A DNA stretch of 64,000 nt from NCBI RefSeq assembly GCF_018860155.1, contig NZ_JAHKNI010000001.1:137333-201332 (forward strand), given 5' to 3'. Below are positions 49,515 through 57,655 of the stretch, one piece after another; the first letter of the stretch is position 1, and each line of letters opens with the position of its first letter. The DNA is from Nocardia albiluteola. Lineage in GTDB: Bacteria > Actinomycetota > Actinomycetes > Mycobacteriales > Mycobacteriaceae. Both the position numbers and the translations under genes were made by a program. The notes below the pieces were generated by a model, which was not told where the DNA came from, did no database searches, and saw nothing but the letters and a program-made list of their open reading frames with translations.

Positions 49515-50429
49515 TTGACCACGAACCAGCCGAACGACGAGCGGCCTCACGCCAACGGTGTGACCGAGCGGATAGCCCCCTCACCGATTCCGCCGCGCCC
49601 GATTCCGCGGCCGGGGTCCACGGCTGAGGGCGGATCGGGCAATCCGTCCGAGAAAGGCGACAACTCAGCCGGTGTCGAATCGGGCGAATCGGCCGCGGTC
49701 GAGGGGAATTCCCGATTCGAGGAGGGGTGGTCGCAGTTGCCGCAACGTGAACCGCAGTCGAATCTGAACCGTCCCGGTCAGGCGCCGGTCGCGGGACGTC
49801 CGCCGTCGTCGGTGAACCTGGGCGGCTCCGGCAATGCCCGGACCACCGCCGACCTCGCGGCCAAGGCGGCCCGCAAGGAGGCCGCGATGGTGAAGTCCGT
49901 CGGCATCGACGGGCCCACCCGCAGCATCGCGCGCCCCGAGCTGATCAAGGACATGCCCGACCTGTCCGAGCTGCGCCATCCGCTGCCGCCGAACGAGACC
50001 ACCGGATCGCCGCCGCCGATCTCGCCCGCGGTGCCGGCGGCGGTGGTCCAGGCCGCCGCCACGGGTGAGCCGCTGCGCGCGACGGTGCAGCTGCGTCACA
50101 TCGACCCGTGGTCGACGCTGAAGATCTCGCTGGTGATCAGCGTCGCGATGTTCTTCGTGTGGATGCTGGCGGTCGGCTTCCTGTACATCGTGCTGTCCGG
50201 CATGGGTGTGTGGGACCGCCTGAACAGCACGTTCACCGACATGGTCTCCGACAACGGCTCGGGGTCCTCCTCGCTGATCGACGCCGGCACGGTATTCGGC
50301 TATGCCGCGGTCATCGGCCTGATCAACGTGGTTCTGCTCACCGCGCTGTCCACGGTCGGAGTGTTCATCTACAACCAGTGCACCGACCTGGTCGGCGGCA
50401 TCCAGGTCACCCTGGCCGACCCAGACTAG
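49515..50429 (+). CDS. DUF3566 membrane protein (Rv0007-like)
   Basis: 304 residues. A long Pro/Gly/Ser-rich, disordered cytoplasmic head of about 190 residues precedes DUF3566, which has two membrane spans (LKISLVISVAMFFVWMLAV and FGYAAVIGLINVVLLTALST) around a short external loop. The family always lies just after gyrA in these bacteria; its function is unknown, though a link to wall growth has been suggested. The start is TTG with AAGGAA 8 bases upstream. A strong hairpin follows. Confidence 0.9.
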   Translation: MTTNQPNDERPHANGVTERIAPSPIPPRPIPRPGSTAEGGSGNPSEKGDNSAGVESGESAAVEGNSRFEEGWSQLPQREPQSNLNRPGQAPVAGRPPSSVNLGGSGNARTTADLAAKAARKEAAMVKSVGIDGPTRSIARPELIKDMPDLSELRHPLPPNETTGSPPPISPAVPAAVVQAAATGEPLRATVQLRHIDPWSTLKISLVISVAMFFVWMLAVGFLYIVLSGMGVWDRLNSTFTDMVSDNGSGSSSLIDAGTVFGYAAVIGLINVVLLTALSTVGVFIYNQCTDLVGGIQVTLADPD

Positions 50430-50440
50430 TACTCGGCGCC

Positions 50441-50473
50441 GGCCGGACCATGCCACCACGGCGTGGTCCGGCC
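50441..50473 (+). terminator. Hairpin after the gyrase operon
   Basis: A stem of 10 perfect base pairs (GGCCGGACCA against TGGTCCGGCC), extended by about four more pairs, with loop ACCAC. No T-run. It lies 12 bases after the DUF3566 stop. Confidence 0.7.
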
Positions 50474-50568
50474 GCACTGTCCCCGCCGCGCTGACCAGCC
50501 GTTTTGTCGATCGCGGGCAGGTCGGGTAATCTTTGCTCTCGGCTCGGGAGCAATCCTGAAAGTCATAC

Positions 50569-50642
50569 GGGCCTATAGCTCAGGCGGTTAGAGCGCTTCG
50601 CTGATAACGAAGAGGTCGGAGGTTCAAGTCCTCCTAGGCCCA
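50569..50642 (+). tRNA. tRNA-Ile (GAT)
   Basis: 74-base cloverleaf. The acceptor pairs GGGCCTA with TAGGCCC, the discriminator is A, and the anticodon GAT (50603-50605) sits in the loop CTGATAA between CTTCG and CGAAG. The T arm is GGAGG-TTCAAGT-CCTCC. CCA is not encoded. It corresponds to ileT after gyrA in mycobacteria. Confidence 0.97.
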
Positions 50643-50652
50643 CCCCACACAC

Positions 50653-50688
50653 AAAAACCCCCGACCAGCAGCCATGGTCGAGGGTTTT
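50653..50688. terminator. Bidirectional terminator after tRNA-Ile
   Basis: An 11-base stem with one mismatch (ACCCCCGACCA against TGGTCGAGGGT) flanked by AAAA and TTTT. Confidence 0.85.
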
Positions 50689-50939
50689 CGTCATTCAGGA
50701 GACCTTTCCTGGTCGGTTTCGCCGGGCGAGGCAGCGAAAAGGCAGCCGGTTCGTCGCCGAGGAATCCGCGGATCGTGTCGAATCCGGCTTGTATCTGTTC
50801 TGGTCAGGGCCTTTAAGGCGCAGTGCTCTCTGATCGCGATCGGGGCCGGACACCCGGCCAGATGGCCCCTGCAACCTGGGACATCTGAACCGCAGCAAGC
50901 TGTGCCCACATGGACTGTGCCGTTCGGGAAGGACTGTTG

Positions 50940-51299
50940 ATGTATCCAGGTGTGCGGCTCATCGAGGAGATGGCTCGTCGGTTCCCCGGGGTCGCGGAGT
51001 CCTATGCGTGCCACCTGTACAACAACCTCGGGGAACTACTGCCGCACGTGTTTCTATGGGATCTCATCGACGAGATCGTACAGTCCATGATCAACGACGA
51101 TGGCTCGCTGGCCGCCTGGATGCCGGTACTGGACTTTCTGGAGGTCCGATCCACCAATGGTGACCTCGAGGACAACATTGTCATAGGCGACTCGTTCCTG
51201 TGGAGCCTCCCGGCTCCCGGCAGCCGTGGATACGCCATCGTCGCACTTCTCGGGCCATCGCTCGCGGCGCGGTTCGCGCAGGTCCGTCCACACGGCTGA
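50940..51299 (+). CDS. Small hypothetical protein (possibly DUF7674-like)
   Basis: 119 residues, cytoplasmic, acidic. The pattern LIEEMARRFPGVAESYACHL, then LPHVFLWDLIDEIV, DDGSLAAWMPVLDFLE and LGPSLAARFAQ resembles the small DUF7674 proteins of actinomycetes, which have no known function. GGAAGGA lies 6 bases before the chosen ATG; an ATG at 50910 has no such site. It is the first gene of the block that separates tRNA-Ile from tRNA-Ala. Confidence 0.72.
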   Translation: MYPGVRLIEEMARRFPGVAESYACHLYNNLGELLPHVFLWDLIDEIVQSMINDDGSLAAWMPVLDFLEVRSTNGDLEDNIVIGDSFLWSLPAPGSRGYAIVALLGPSLAARFAQVRPHG

Positions 51300-51819
51300 G
51301 CCCGCGTTGCGGCATCGAGCAATACCTCGAAGCTGCCGCGGGCCCTCGTCATCGGATTCGCGCAGCGGGAGCGCGTTGCCGAATCCGCGCGAAATCTGTT
51401 CGTGGACACGTGATTCCAAGAAACTCGACCACCATCTTCTCGTTGCTGTGGTCATGGTCGACGATCATGGACCATGTGCTTCACGCTGGAGGTAGCGACG
51501 TTGAACGCCGCTTCGGGTGAGTGGGTGAGCCGATTGCCGCCTGCTGGGGCGTTTTCGCCGGTCACTGTGGTACCGAGTGTCGCGCGCCCACGAATGCTAT
51601 TGCCTCCATGACGGTCTGAAGGTATATCTGCTGTTTGCGGAGCAAGGGAGGACCGATATTCCGCCGCTTTCGTCGAGGCGATATCACCGCAACTGAATGC
51701 GAAGGAGCGGCAGGCCGTTTCCGGCCGCAAGTCTGCTGCCGCGCACCCGATAAACCATCCCCGAAATGCAGGACGTCGACCGACAACAGCGCTGTCGAAC
51801 GTTCGAAACGGAGAACGCC
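51300..51819. other. 520-base gap, no gene seen
   Basis: Short frames exist on both strands, but none has a good start site or a recognisable sequence. The hydrolase promoter is presumably near the right end. The stretch is less GC rich than the core genes by eye, as usual for decayed or acquired DNA. Confidence 0.5.
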
Positions 51820-52665
51820 ATGACCGAGTTACTTTCCCTCCCCGGCGGCACTCTCGCCTACGACCTTGCCGGGACCGGGCCACTGATCGTGCTCTCGCAC
51901 GGCATGGGTAGCCACCGCCAGACCTACCGTCACCTGTTGCCGCTGCTCGCCGACGCCGGATACCGCGTCGCCAATATGGATATGCGCGGGCACGGCGAAT
52001 CCTCGATGAACTGGCCTTCGCACACGGGCGGCGATGGCATCACCCAGACCGATGTCGCCAACGACATCCTCGACCTGATCCGGCACCTCGGCGGCCCGGC
52101 CGTGGTCGTGGGCAACTCCATGTCCGGCGGGTCAGCCACCATCGCGGCGGCCACCGCCCCTGATCTCGTCACCGCCGTCGTCGAGATCGGCCCCTTCACC
52201 CAGACTCAAGGTTTCTCGCTGGCGGCATTGTTCACGGTTCCGCGCTATCGGAAGGGCATGCTGCGGCTGGGTGGCACCGTGCTGTTCAAGAGCCTGGGGA
52301 TGTGGATGAGCTACCAGGACGTCGCCCACCCGATCAAGCCCGCCGACCATGCCGAGGACATGGCCGCCCTGCGTGCGAAACTGAGCGAGCCCGGCCGGTT
52401 CGCCGAATTCATGAAGACCGGTAAGTCCGACGTCTCCGAGTCCGACCCGAAACTGGCCGAGATCAAGTGCCCCGCACTGATCATCATGGGCACCCAGGAA
52501 CCGGACTTCGCCAACCCGAAGGCCGAGGCCGAAGGCATCGTCGCGAAATTGCAACCCGGAATCGGCCGCATCACCCTGATAGAAGGCTCCGGCCACTACC
52601 CGCAAGCCGATTCCGCCGACCGTGTCGCCCGATCGATCCTCGACTTCCTCGACACCCACGTGTGA
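51820..52665 (+). CDS. Alpha/beta hydrolase
   Basis: 281 residues with the alpha/beta-hydrolase fold. The oxyanion segment is VLSHGMGSHRQTYR; the nucleophile elbow is GNSMSGG, with Ser near residue 99; the Asp is in IMGTQEPDF or nearby; the His is in EGSGHYPQ near the end. The ATG has GGAG 8 bases upstream. A LysR gene follows on the same strand after 151 bases. The substrate is unknown; esterase, haloperoxidase-like or lactonase activities are all possible. Confidence 0.88.
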   Translation: MTELLSLPGGTLAYDLAGTGPLIVLSHGMGSHRQTYRHLLPLLADAGYRVANMDMRGHGESSMNWPSHTGGDGITQTDVANDILDLIRHLGGPAVVVGNSMSGGSATIAAATAPDLVTAVVEIGPFTQTQGFSLAALFTVPRYRKGMLRLGGTVLFKSLGMWMSYQDVAHPIKPADHAEDMAALRAKLSEPGRFAEFMKTGKSDVSESDPKLAEIKCPALIIMGTQEPDFANPKAEAEGIVAKLQPGIGRITLIEGSGHYPQADSADRVARSILDFLDTHV

Positions 52666-52816
52666 CCACCTAGCCTCCGGGCGGTTGAGGCCGGATCCGG
52701 ATCGGGCCAGCCGTTCGTGCCCGACCGGTACGATCAATCCAGCCGCTGACCAGCCCGTGTGCGGGGGACGATTTCGGGGCAGGACGGCAGTGCGGACCGT
52801 TGGGTACATTCGAGCC

Positions 52817-53779
52817 GTGTCGGCTATAGACGTACGTGAGATCGAGGCGTTCCTGGCTGTAGCCGACGAACTCCACTTCGGGAGAGCAGCGCACCGGCTG
52901 CACATGACCCCGTCGAATGTCAGCCAGCGGATCCGGGCGTTGGAACAGCGGGTGGGGGCGCCGGTCTTCGATCGAACGAGCCGATGGGTTCGGCTGACTC
53001 CGATCGGGCAGCGACTGCTCGATGACTGGCGTCCGGCGTTCCATCAGCTGACGCGCGGGCTCGACACAGCCCGGCACGTTGCGGGCGCGGTGGCGTCGAA
53101 TGTGCGCGCCGGTTACACGATCACCCTGCCGGGATACATCCGCGAAGGGTTGAGCAGCGCATTCGAGGTGGCCACGCCGGGCAGCCGACTGGTGTGGCTA
53201 CAGGATCGCATGTACGACATGTACATGTGGAACCACGGTTCCGGGCACGAGCTGGACGTGGCGCTGCTCTGGTTGCCACCCGGCGCGCGTCGGCTCGGGA
53301 ATCTCTTCCTGACCACGGGCCCGGCCCTGTACAAGGCGCAAGCCGCGCTGGTGGTGCCTCCCGGGCATCCGTTCGAGGGGCGCACCAGCGTCGACGCCGA
53401 GGAACTCGCCGACCAACCCATCATCGACCACCGATCAATGATGGGCATCGGCACCAGCTGGGTACCGGCCCTCACCCCGGCTGGCCGACCGATCGAACGC
53501 GTCGAGCAGACGACGAAGCATCTGGAGAGCTTCATCGATACCGCCATCGACCAGCAGCTGATTCATCTCACCCACGCCACCATCGCCGACACCCCCGCCT
53601 GGGATCTACTGCGTGACCGTGCCGAACTGATCCACGTCGAGGGTCTGCAACCGTTCACCTTGCACACCTTCTGGCCAGCGATCGCTTCGTCGCGCCTCGC
53701 TGCCGAATTCTCGATTCTGTGCGCCCGGACCGGGCGGCGAGCCGGCTGGCTGGACGTCGACCACACCGCAATCATGTAG
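52817..53779 (+). CDS. LysR family transcriptional regulator
   Basis: 320 residues. The N-terminal winged helix is clear (IEAFLAVADELHFGRAAHRL followed by PSNVSQRIRALEQRVGAPVF). The effector-binding part is less typical but has ALVVPPGHPFEGRTSVDAEELADQPII. The GTG at 52817 begins the conserved head; an earlier frame start overlaps the hydrolase gene. It may control the hydrolase or the broken MFS gene beside it. Immediately after its stop lies an MFS remnant. Confidence 0.87.
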   Translation: MSAIDVREIEAFLAVADELHFGRAAHRLHMTPSNVSQRIRALEQRVGAPVFDRTSRWVRLTPIGQRLLDDWRPAFHQLTRGLDTARHVAGAVASNVRAGYTITLPGYIREGLSSAFEVATPGSRLVWLQDRMYDMYMWNHGSGHELDVALLWLPPGARRLGNLFLTTGPALYKAQAALVVPPGHPFEGRTSVDAEELADQPIIDHRSMMGIGTSWVPALTPAGRPIERVEQTTKHLESFIDTAIDQQLIHLTHATIADTPAWDLLRDRAELIHVEGLQPFTLHTFWPAIASSRLAAEFSILCARTGRRAGWLDVDHTAIM

Positions 53780-53789
53780 CACTACTGCA

Positions 53790-53975
53790 CATTCGCGTAG
53801 CGTTCAGGCTGATCCCGGGACGGGTCGTGCGGGGCATCGGCGCCGCGGCACTGAGCCCGCCTCGCCGGCACTGCTTGCCGCCGTCTATCCCGTTGCGCAA
53901 CAACGAGTCCGGGCGATCGGATTGTGGGCAGGATTCAGCGGAATCGGCCTGGCCGCCGGACCGCTGGCCGATAGG
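53790..53975 (+). pseudogene. MFS drug exporter fragment (EmrB/QacA type), frameshifted
   Basis: Two pieces of one conserved MFS segment lie in different frames. The first reads LIPGRVVRGIGAAALSP from 53809; the second reads AAVYPVAQQRVRAIGLWAG and on to FSGIGLAAGPLA from 53877. Adding one G after CTGAGCCCG restores a single frame through LALLAAVY-like sequence. The match to helices 3 to 5 of EmrB/QacA exporters (GRVxQGIGAA, then IGLWAG...LGPLLGG) is good. Both ends are missing, so this is a relic of about 60 codons. Confidence 0.72.
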
Positions 53976-54156
53976 GACCACGCCAACAGGAAATGATGAG
54001 ACTGCTGGCACAGCAACAGCTTTCGGATGTTCCGGCGTAGACAGCCACGATCATCATCGGCTGCTGCTGTGCCCACCCCCAACGACACACCGGAAACCGC
54101 AGGTGAAATCCTCACTTCACCAGAAGGCCTAGGCCCCGGGTTCCAGTGCGGCTGAA

Positions 54157-55023
54157 TCAACTCAGCAGCGGGCGAAGCAATTCCATACCTCTGCGGGCCA
54201 GCCAGGTTTCGAGTGTCATCAGATCGGGGTGCAATACACGCAGCTTGTCGATGTCGATATCCGGCACGCTGCCGTCGCCATTGTTGAGCAGTTCGTAACC
54301 GCGGGCAAAGCGTTCGTTGATCTGCCGCAGCTCGTCAAGGGGCCGTTGGATGTAAGGCACCTCGTGCCCGATGGCTGCGCTGAGCGCCGCCGCGACTTCC
54401 GGTGGAGTGAGTACATCACCGGCGAGGTCGAGCGAACGACCGCGATAGTCGTCTGCACGAGCCAGCGCAAGTGCGGTCAATGCGCCGATATCGTCCAGCG
54501 CGATGAATTGCTGGCGCACATGCGGGGCCGCCGGCGTGCGCAATGCGCCGTCGCGGACGCCGACTGTAGCCGACTGGCTGTAGAGGTTCTCCATGAACGA
54601 GCTCGGCCGCAAAACGGTGGCCGAGATGCCCTGTGATGCTATGTACTGCTCGATCTCGCCCTTGTTCGGCTGCACGCCCCGATCGACACCCAGAGCCGAG
54701 CTGTAAACCAGATGCGCGACACCGTATTTCACCGCGGCATCGACTATGTTCTTACCCGCCGACACCTCGTCCTGCTCCGGGGCAAGCGGACCTGGATGCA
54801 CATTGAATACCCCATACGCGCCGTCGACGTAGCGCGCAATCGTCACGGCGTCCTCCATCGATCCCTGGACGACCTCCGCGCCTGCCTCGGTGAGGGCCCG
54901 GGCCTGCGAACTGTCGGGGTTGCGAGTCAGTGCCCGCACCTGCCAGCCGTCTGCCAGCAGGCGAGCGGCCACCGCTCCGCCCTGCTGCCCGGTGGCGCCG
55001 GTCACGAAAACAAGCTGGTTCAT
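54157..55023 (-). CDS. NmrA-like NAD(P)-binding protein
   Basis: 288 residues with a Rossmann fold of the atypical short-chain dehydrogenase group. The nucleotide motif is VTGATGQQGGAVAARLL at residues 7-23. The NmrA-type segment LVYSSALGVDRG replaces the catalytic YxxxK. Such proteins act as redox sensors or oxidoreductases. GAGAAGG lies before the ATG. A TetR-type operator (55047-55065) overlaps the promoter region, and the same motif controls the FAD monooxygenase, so the two probably belong to one regulon. Confidence 0.88.
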   Translation of the reverse strand: MNQLVFVTGATGQQGGAVAARLLADGWQVRALTRNPDSSQARALTEAGAEVVQGSMEDAVTIARYVDGAYGVFNVHPGPLAPEQDEVSAGKNIVDAAVKYGVAHLVYSSALGVDRGVQPNKGEIEQYIASQGISATVLRPSSFMENLYSQSATVGVRDGALRTPAAPHVRQQFIALDDIGALTALALARADDYRGRSLDLAGDVLTPPEVAAALSAAIGHEVPYIQRPLDELRQINERFARGYELLNNGDGSVPDIDIDKLRVLHPDLMTLETWLARRGMELLRPLLS

Positions 55024-55046
55024 ATTCTGGCCTTCTCTATTTGTAA

Positions 55047-55065
55047 TTGGAGAGAAACTCCATTT
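55047..55065. promoter_or_regulatory. TetR operator A (NmrA gene)
   Basis: TTGGAGAGAAACTCCATTT is an inverted repeat with arms TGGAG and CTCCA. It matches the two operators at 56787 and 56824 and lies 24 bases upstream of the NmrA-like ATG. Confidence 0.65.
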
Positions 55066-55131
55066 TGGTCGGAATGAGGACTGATCAAGGCCCGAACGTG
55101 TGCGGATTCGGACCGCGGAGCGACGCCCGCC

Positions 55132-56766
55132 TCAACGCGGTACAACCAGGTGCAGATAGTCGGCGATCGCTGTCTCGTCATACCCGGCTCCGGTCAGAGC
55201 GATGTAGCCGTCGGGGCGGACGAGGATTGTTGCCGGGGTGGTGATGCGGTAGGCGTGGTGTGCGTGATTGCCGGAGTCGACGAAAACGCCGCCGTTCGCC
55301 GGTGCAGCCTCGCCTCTAGGCACAATGGTCAGCGCTCGCACCAGGTCGCCGGTAGCGGGGGCGGTCTGAATGTGCGTGCCGAAATGCAGCAAGGTGAGGT
55401 GCGGGCCACGGAATAGGTCGAACAGGCGTGTGGACCTGTCGCCACAGCGGAGGCCGGGGGCATCCGGAGCACGATCACCAGCCCTGATCCCGACGGTGTC
55501 GTCGAGGTCGCGCGCCAGCGGACCATGGCGGTAGGTGATGCTCAATTGGGTGGTGTCGGCGAATATGTCTGTGGCCGAGAGGGTGTTGCTCGCAGTTCGG
55601 AGGCGTTCGCGTGGATCGGATGTGCGAGTCACCGAGTCGAAGCGTTGCGATGTCGTCGCCAGCACCTCTCGCGCCACTGGGAGACGTTCGGCCTCGTAGG
55701 TGTCCAGCAGTGCCTCCGGCGCACCGCGGAGCGTATGCGCCAACTTCCAGCCGAGGTTGTAGGCGTCTTGGAGTCCGGTATTCATCCCCTGACCGCCAGT
55801 CGGCGGGTGGATGTGTGCGGCGTCACCAGCGAGGAACACGCGGCCTTTCCGGTAATGCGTCGCCATCCGGATATTCGGCCGCCAGATGGATGTCTGCGAG
55901 GTCTCGCGAAACGTGATGCCGGGTAGTCCGCACTGCTCGTCGAAGACGCGGCGTAATGCGTCCGCCGGAAACGGAGTTATCCCTCCATCGCCGTCCGGGG
56001 TGATCGGACCGAAGAACACCCAGCGCCCCAAATCCGGTTGCCAGGTCAGCAGAACGCCGTTCGCCCAGATGTGCAGGTAATCCGGGTCGAGTCCATCGAT
56101 AATGGCACATCCGGTAACGAAGGTATCCGCAGTATCAGTCTGCCCCGGGAACGAGATGCCGGCCAATTTGCGCGTGCGGCTGCCGCCACCGTCACAACCC
56201 ACCGCATAGGCAGCCCGTACCTGGCGGTTCACGCCGTCGACCCGTACCGTGGCAGTGACTTGATCCCGACTCTGATCCAGGTCGATCAGTTCACAGTCGA
56301 ATTCGACGCGTACACCCAGCAATTCCAGATGCTCGGCGAGGATGTCCTCGGTACTCTGCTGGGGCAGCTCCACGAATGAGCACCTGTGCGGCGAATTCGG
56401 CGTGGGCAGGTTCGCCGCGTTCGAACGAGGATCCACTTCGCGTACCAGCGTATCCCCGTCATACAGACGCGCTTTCGGATTTGTTTTACCACGCGCATAG
56501 ATCCGGTCGACGACACCCACATCGTCCAGGACTTCCAAGCTCCGCGCGGACAGTGCCCGGCCGCGAGCGCCTGTCGGGACGGTTCCAGGCTTCTTGTCGA
56601 TCACCCGCACAGCGACTCCGCGCCGGGCGAGCTCGCACCCCAGTAGCAAGCCGACAGGCCCCGCGCCTATCACGAGGACCTCGGTGCACTCCACAGCCAT
56701 ACTCTGGTGGGCACTGTGTACGTTTTCCCGCGCCCCAGCCGATGGAGCACTGTTCGATTCGGTCAC
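55132..56766 (-). CDS. FAD-dependent monooxygenase (PheA/TfdB type)
   Basis: Flavin hydroxylase of about 544 residues. The FAD motifs are VIGAGPVGLLLGCELARRGV (residues 35-55), the middle DG motif in VGCDGGGSRTRKLAG, and GDAAHIHPPTGGQGMNTGLQDA. A thioredoxin-like C-terminal domain follows, as in phenol and polyketide hydroxylases. The GTG start has GGAGGG 6 bases upstream. The substrate is probably aromatic or a polyketide. It is divergent from the TetR gene, with two operators between. I considered rifampicin monooxygenase, but this protein is longer and the head differs. Confidence 0.88.
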   Translation of the reverse strand: MTESNSAPSAGARENVHSAHQSMAVECTEVLVIGAGPVGLLLGCELARRGVAVRVIDKKPGTVPTGARGRALSARSLEVLDDVGVVDRIYARGKTNPKARLYDGDTLVREVDPRSNAANLPTPNSPHRCSFVELPQQSTEDILAEHLELLGVRVEFDCELIDLDQSRDQVTATVRVDGVNRQVRAAYAVGCDGGGSRTRKLAGISFPGQTDTADTFVTGCAIIDGLDPDYLHIWANGVLLTWQPDLGRWVFFGPITPDGDGGITPFPADALRRVFDEQCGLPGITFRETSQTSIWRPNIRMATHYRKGRVFLAGDAAHIHPPTGGQGMNTGLQDAYNLGWKLAHTLRGAPEALLDTYEAERLPVAREVLATTSQRFDSVTRTSDPRERLRTASNTLSATDIFADTTQLSITYRHGPLARDLDDTVGIRAGDRAPDAPGLRCGDRSTRLFDLFRGPHLTLLHFGTHIQTAPATGDLVRALTIVPRGEAAPANGGVFVDSGNHAHHAYRITTPATILVRPDGYIALTGAGYDETAIADYLHLVVPR

Positions 56767-56786
56767 ACAACACCCTCCGGTCGCTA

Positions 56787-56810
56787 TATCTGGAGGAAAC
56801 TCTCCAGATA
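56787..56810. promoter_or_regulatory. TetR operator B
   Basis: A 24-base palindrome with perfect 9-base arms TATCTGGAG and CTCCAGATA around a 6-base centre. It lies just upstream of the FAD monooxygenase start. Confidence 0.75.
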
Positions 56811-56823
56811 CGATGCGACTATA

Positions 56824-56839
56824 TGGAGAGAGTTCTCCA
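56824..56839. promoter_or_regulatory. TetR operator C
   Basis: TGGAGAGAGTTCTCCA, with 6-base arms TGGAGA and TCTCCA. It lies 26 bases upstream of the TetR start, so the repressor probably also controls itself. Confidence 0.7.
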
Positions 56840-56865
56840 GTTGCAACTCGGGGGGTAGCAGTACC

Positions 56866-57471
56866 GTGATACGGGTGGCCGGCAGACAGACACAGACGCG
56901 GACGAACACCGGAAGACCGTTGCGCGCGGATGCTCGCCGCAACCGCGAAGTTGTTCTTGCGACCGCCGAGGAAACCTTGGCCGCGCAGGGACTGTCCGTG
57001 TCCTTCGATGAGATCGCCCGGCGGGCCGGAGTGGGTGTCGGCACGGTGTACCGGACATTCCCCACCAGAGAAGCGCTGTTCGAGGCAATCATCTTGAGCC
57101 GGATAGAACGGTTCATCGAAACCGCTGTCGCGCTGGCCGACGCCGACGACCCTGGTGCGGCGTTCATCGAATTCTTCACCGAGGTGGTCGGACAGGTCGC
57201 ACTCAATCAAGCGTTGTGCGACGTCATGGATGCCGGCACCAACCTTGGTTTCAAAGCAACGTCGACGGTCGAACACGCCTTCCTCAACGCGTTGACTACT
57301 CTACTCACTCGCGCCCAGCACGCAGGTCGGATCCGCTCCAACCTCGATGTCTACGACGTGGTGGACCTCTTGGTCGGCAGCGCCACCACCGCACGTCGCG
57401 CTCAGCAACGCGGGCGAGCACACCAAGTCGTAGCCATCATCTGTGAAGGTATGCTCACCGTCTCCGACTAG
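56866..57471 (+). CDS. TetR family transcriptional regulator
   Basis: 201 residues. The N-terminal helix-turn-helix is typical (RREVVLATAEETLAAQGL-like head, then FDEIARRAGVGVGTVYRTFPTREALFEAII). The C-terminal half is a variable ligand-binding domain. The GTG start follows GGGGG by about 9 bases. The palindromes B and C in the divergent gap and A before the NmrA-like gene are its likely operators. The ligand may be the substrate of the monooxygenase. Confidence 0.92.
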   Translation: MIRVAGRQTQTRTNTGRPLRADARRNREVVLATAEETLAAQGLSVSFDEIARRAGVGVGTVYRTFPTREALFEAIILSRIERFIETAVALADADDPGAAFIEFFTEVVGQVALNQALCDVMDAGTNLGFKATSTVEHAFLNALTTLLTRAQHAGRIRSNLDVYDVVDLLVGSATTARRAQQRGRAHQVVAIICEGMLTVSD

Positions 57472-57655
57472 TGCGTTGACCACGAACGTTTGCCGATCAG
57501 GCGGTGGTTGTGTTGATTCGTGGTCGGCCCCAGCGTTGTTGGCGTTCGCTGCGGACGCGGGCACTTCGGCGTTAGGCGGCCAGCACGTCGGGGTGGCGTG
57601 TTCGTCTCGGCGGCTTTCGCGGGAATTCCGCTGCGTAGACAGCGAAAAGGCAGCG

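Noticed and set aside
46944..49550. An 868-codon minus-strand frame
   Set aside because: Antisense shadow of gyrA.
51452..51883. A 143-codon minus-strand ORF in the gap before the hydrolase
   Set aside because: It overlaps the hydrolase start, has no recognisable sequence and no ribosome-binding site.
55132..56766. Rifampicin monooxygenase, known from Nocardia farcinica
   Set aside because: The protein is about 70 residues longer and its head and active-site segments look like general PheA/TfdB hydroxylases. A direct alignment would settle it.
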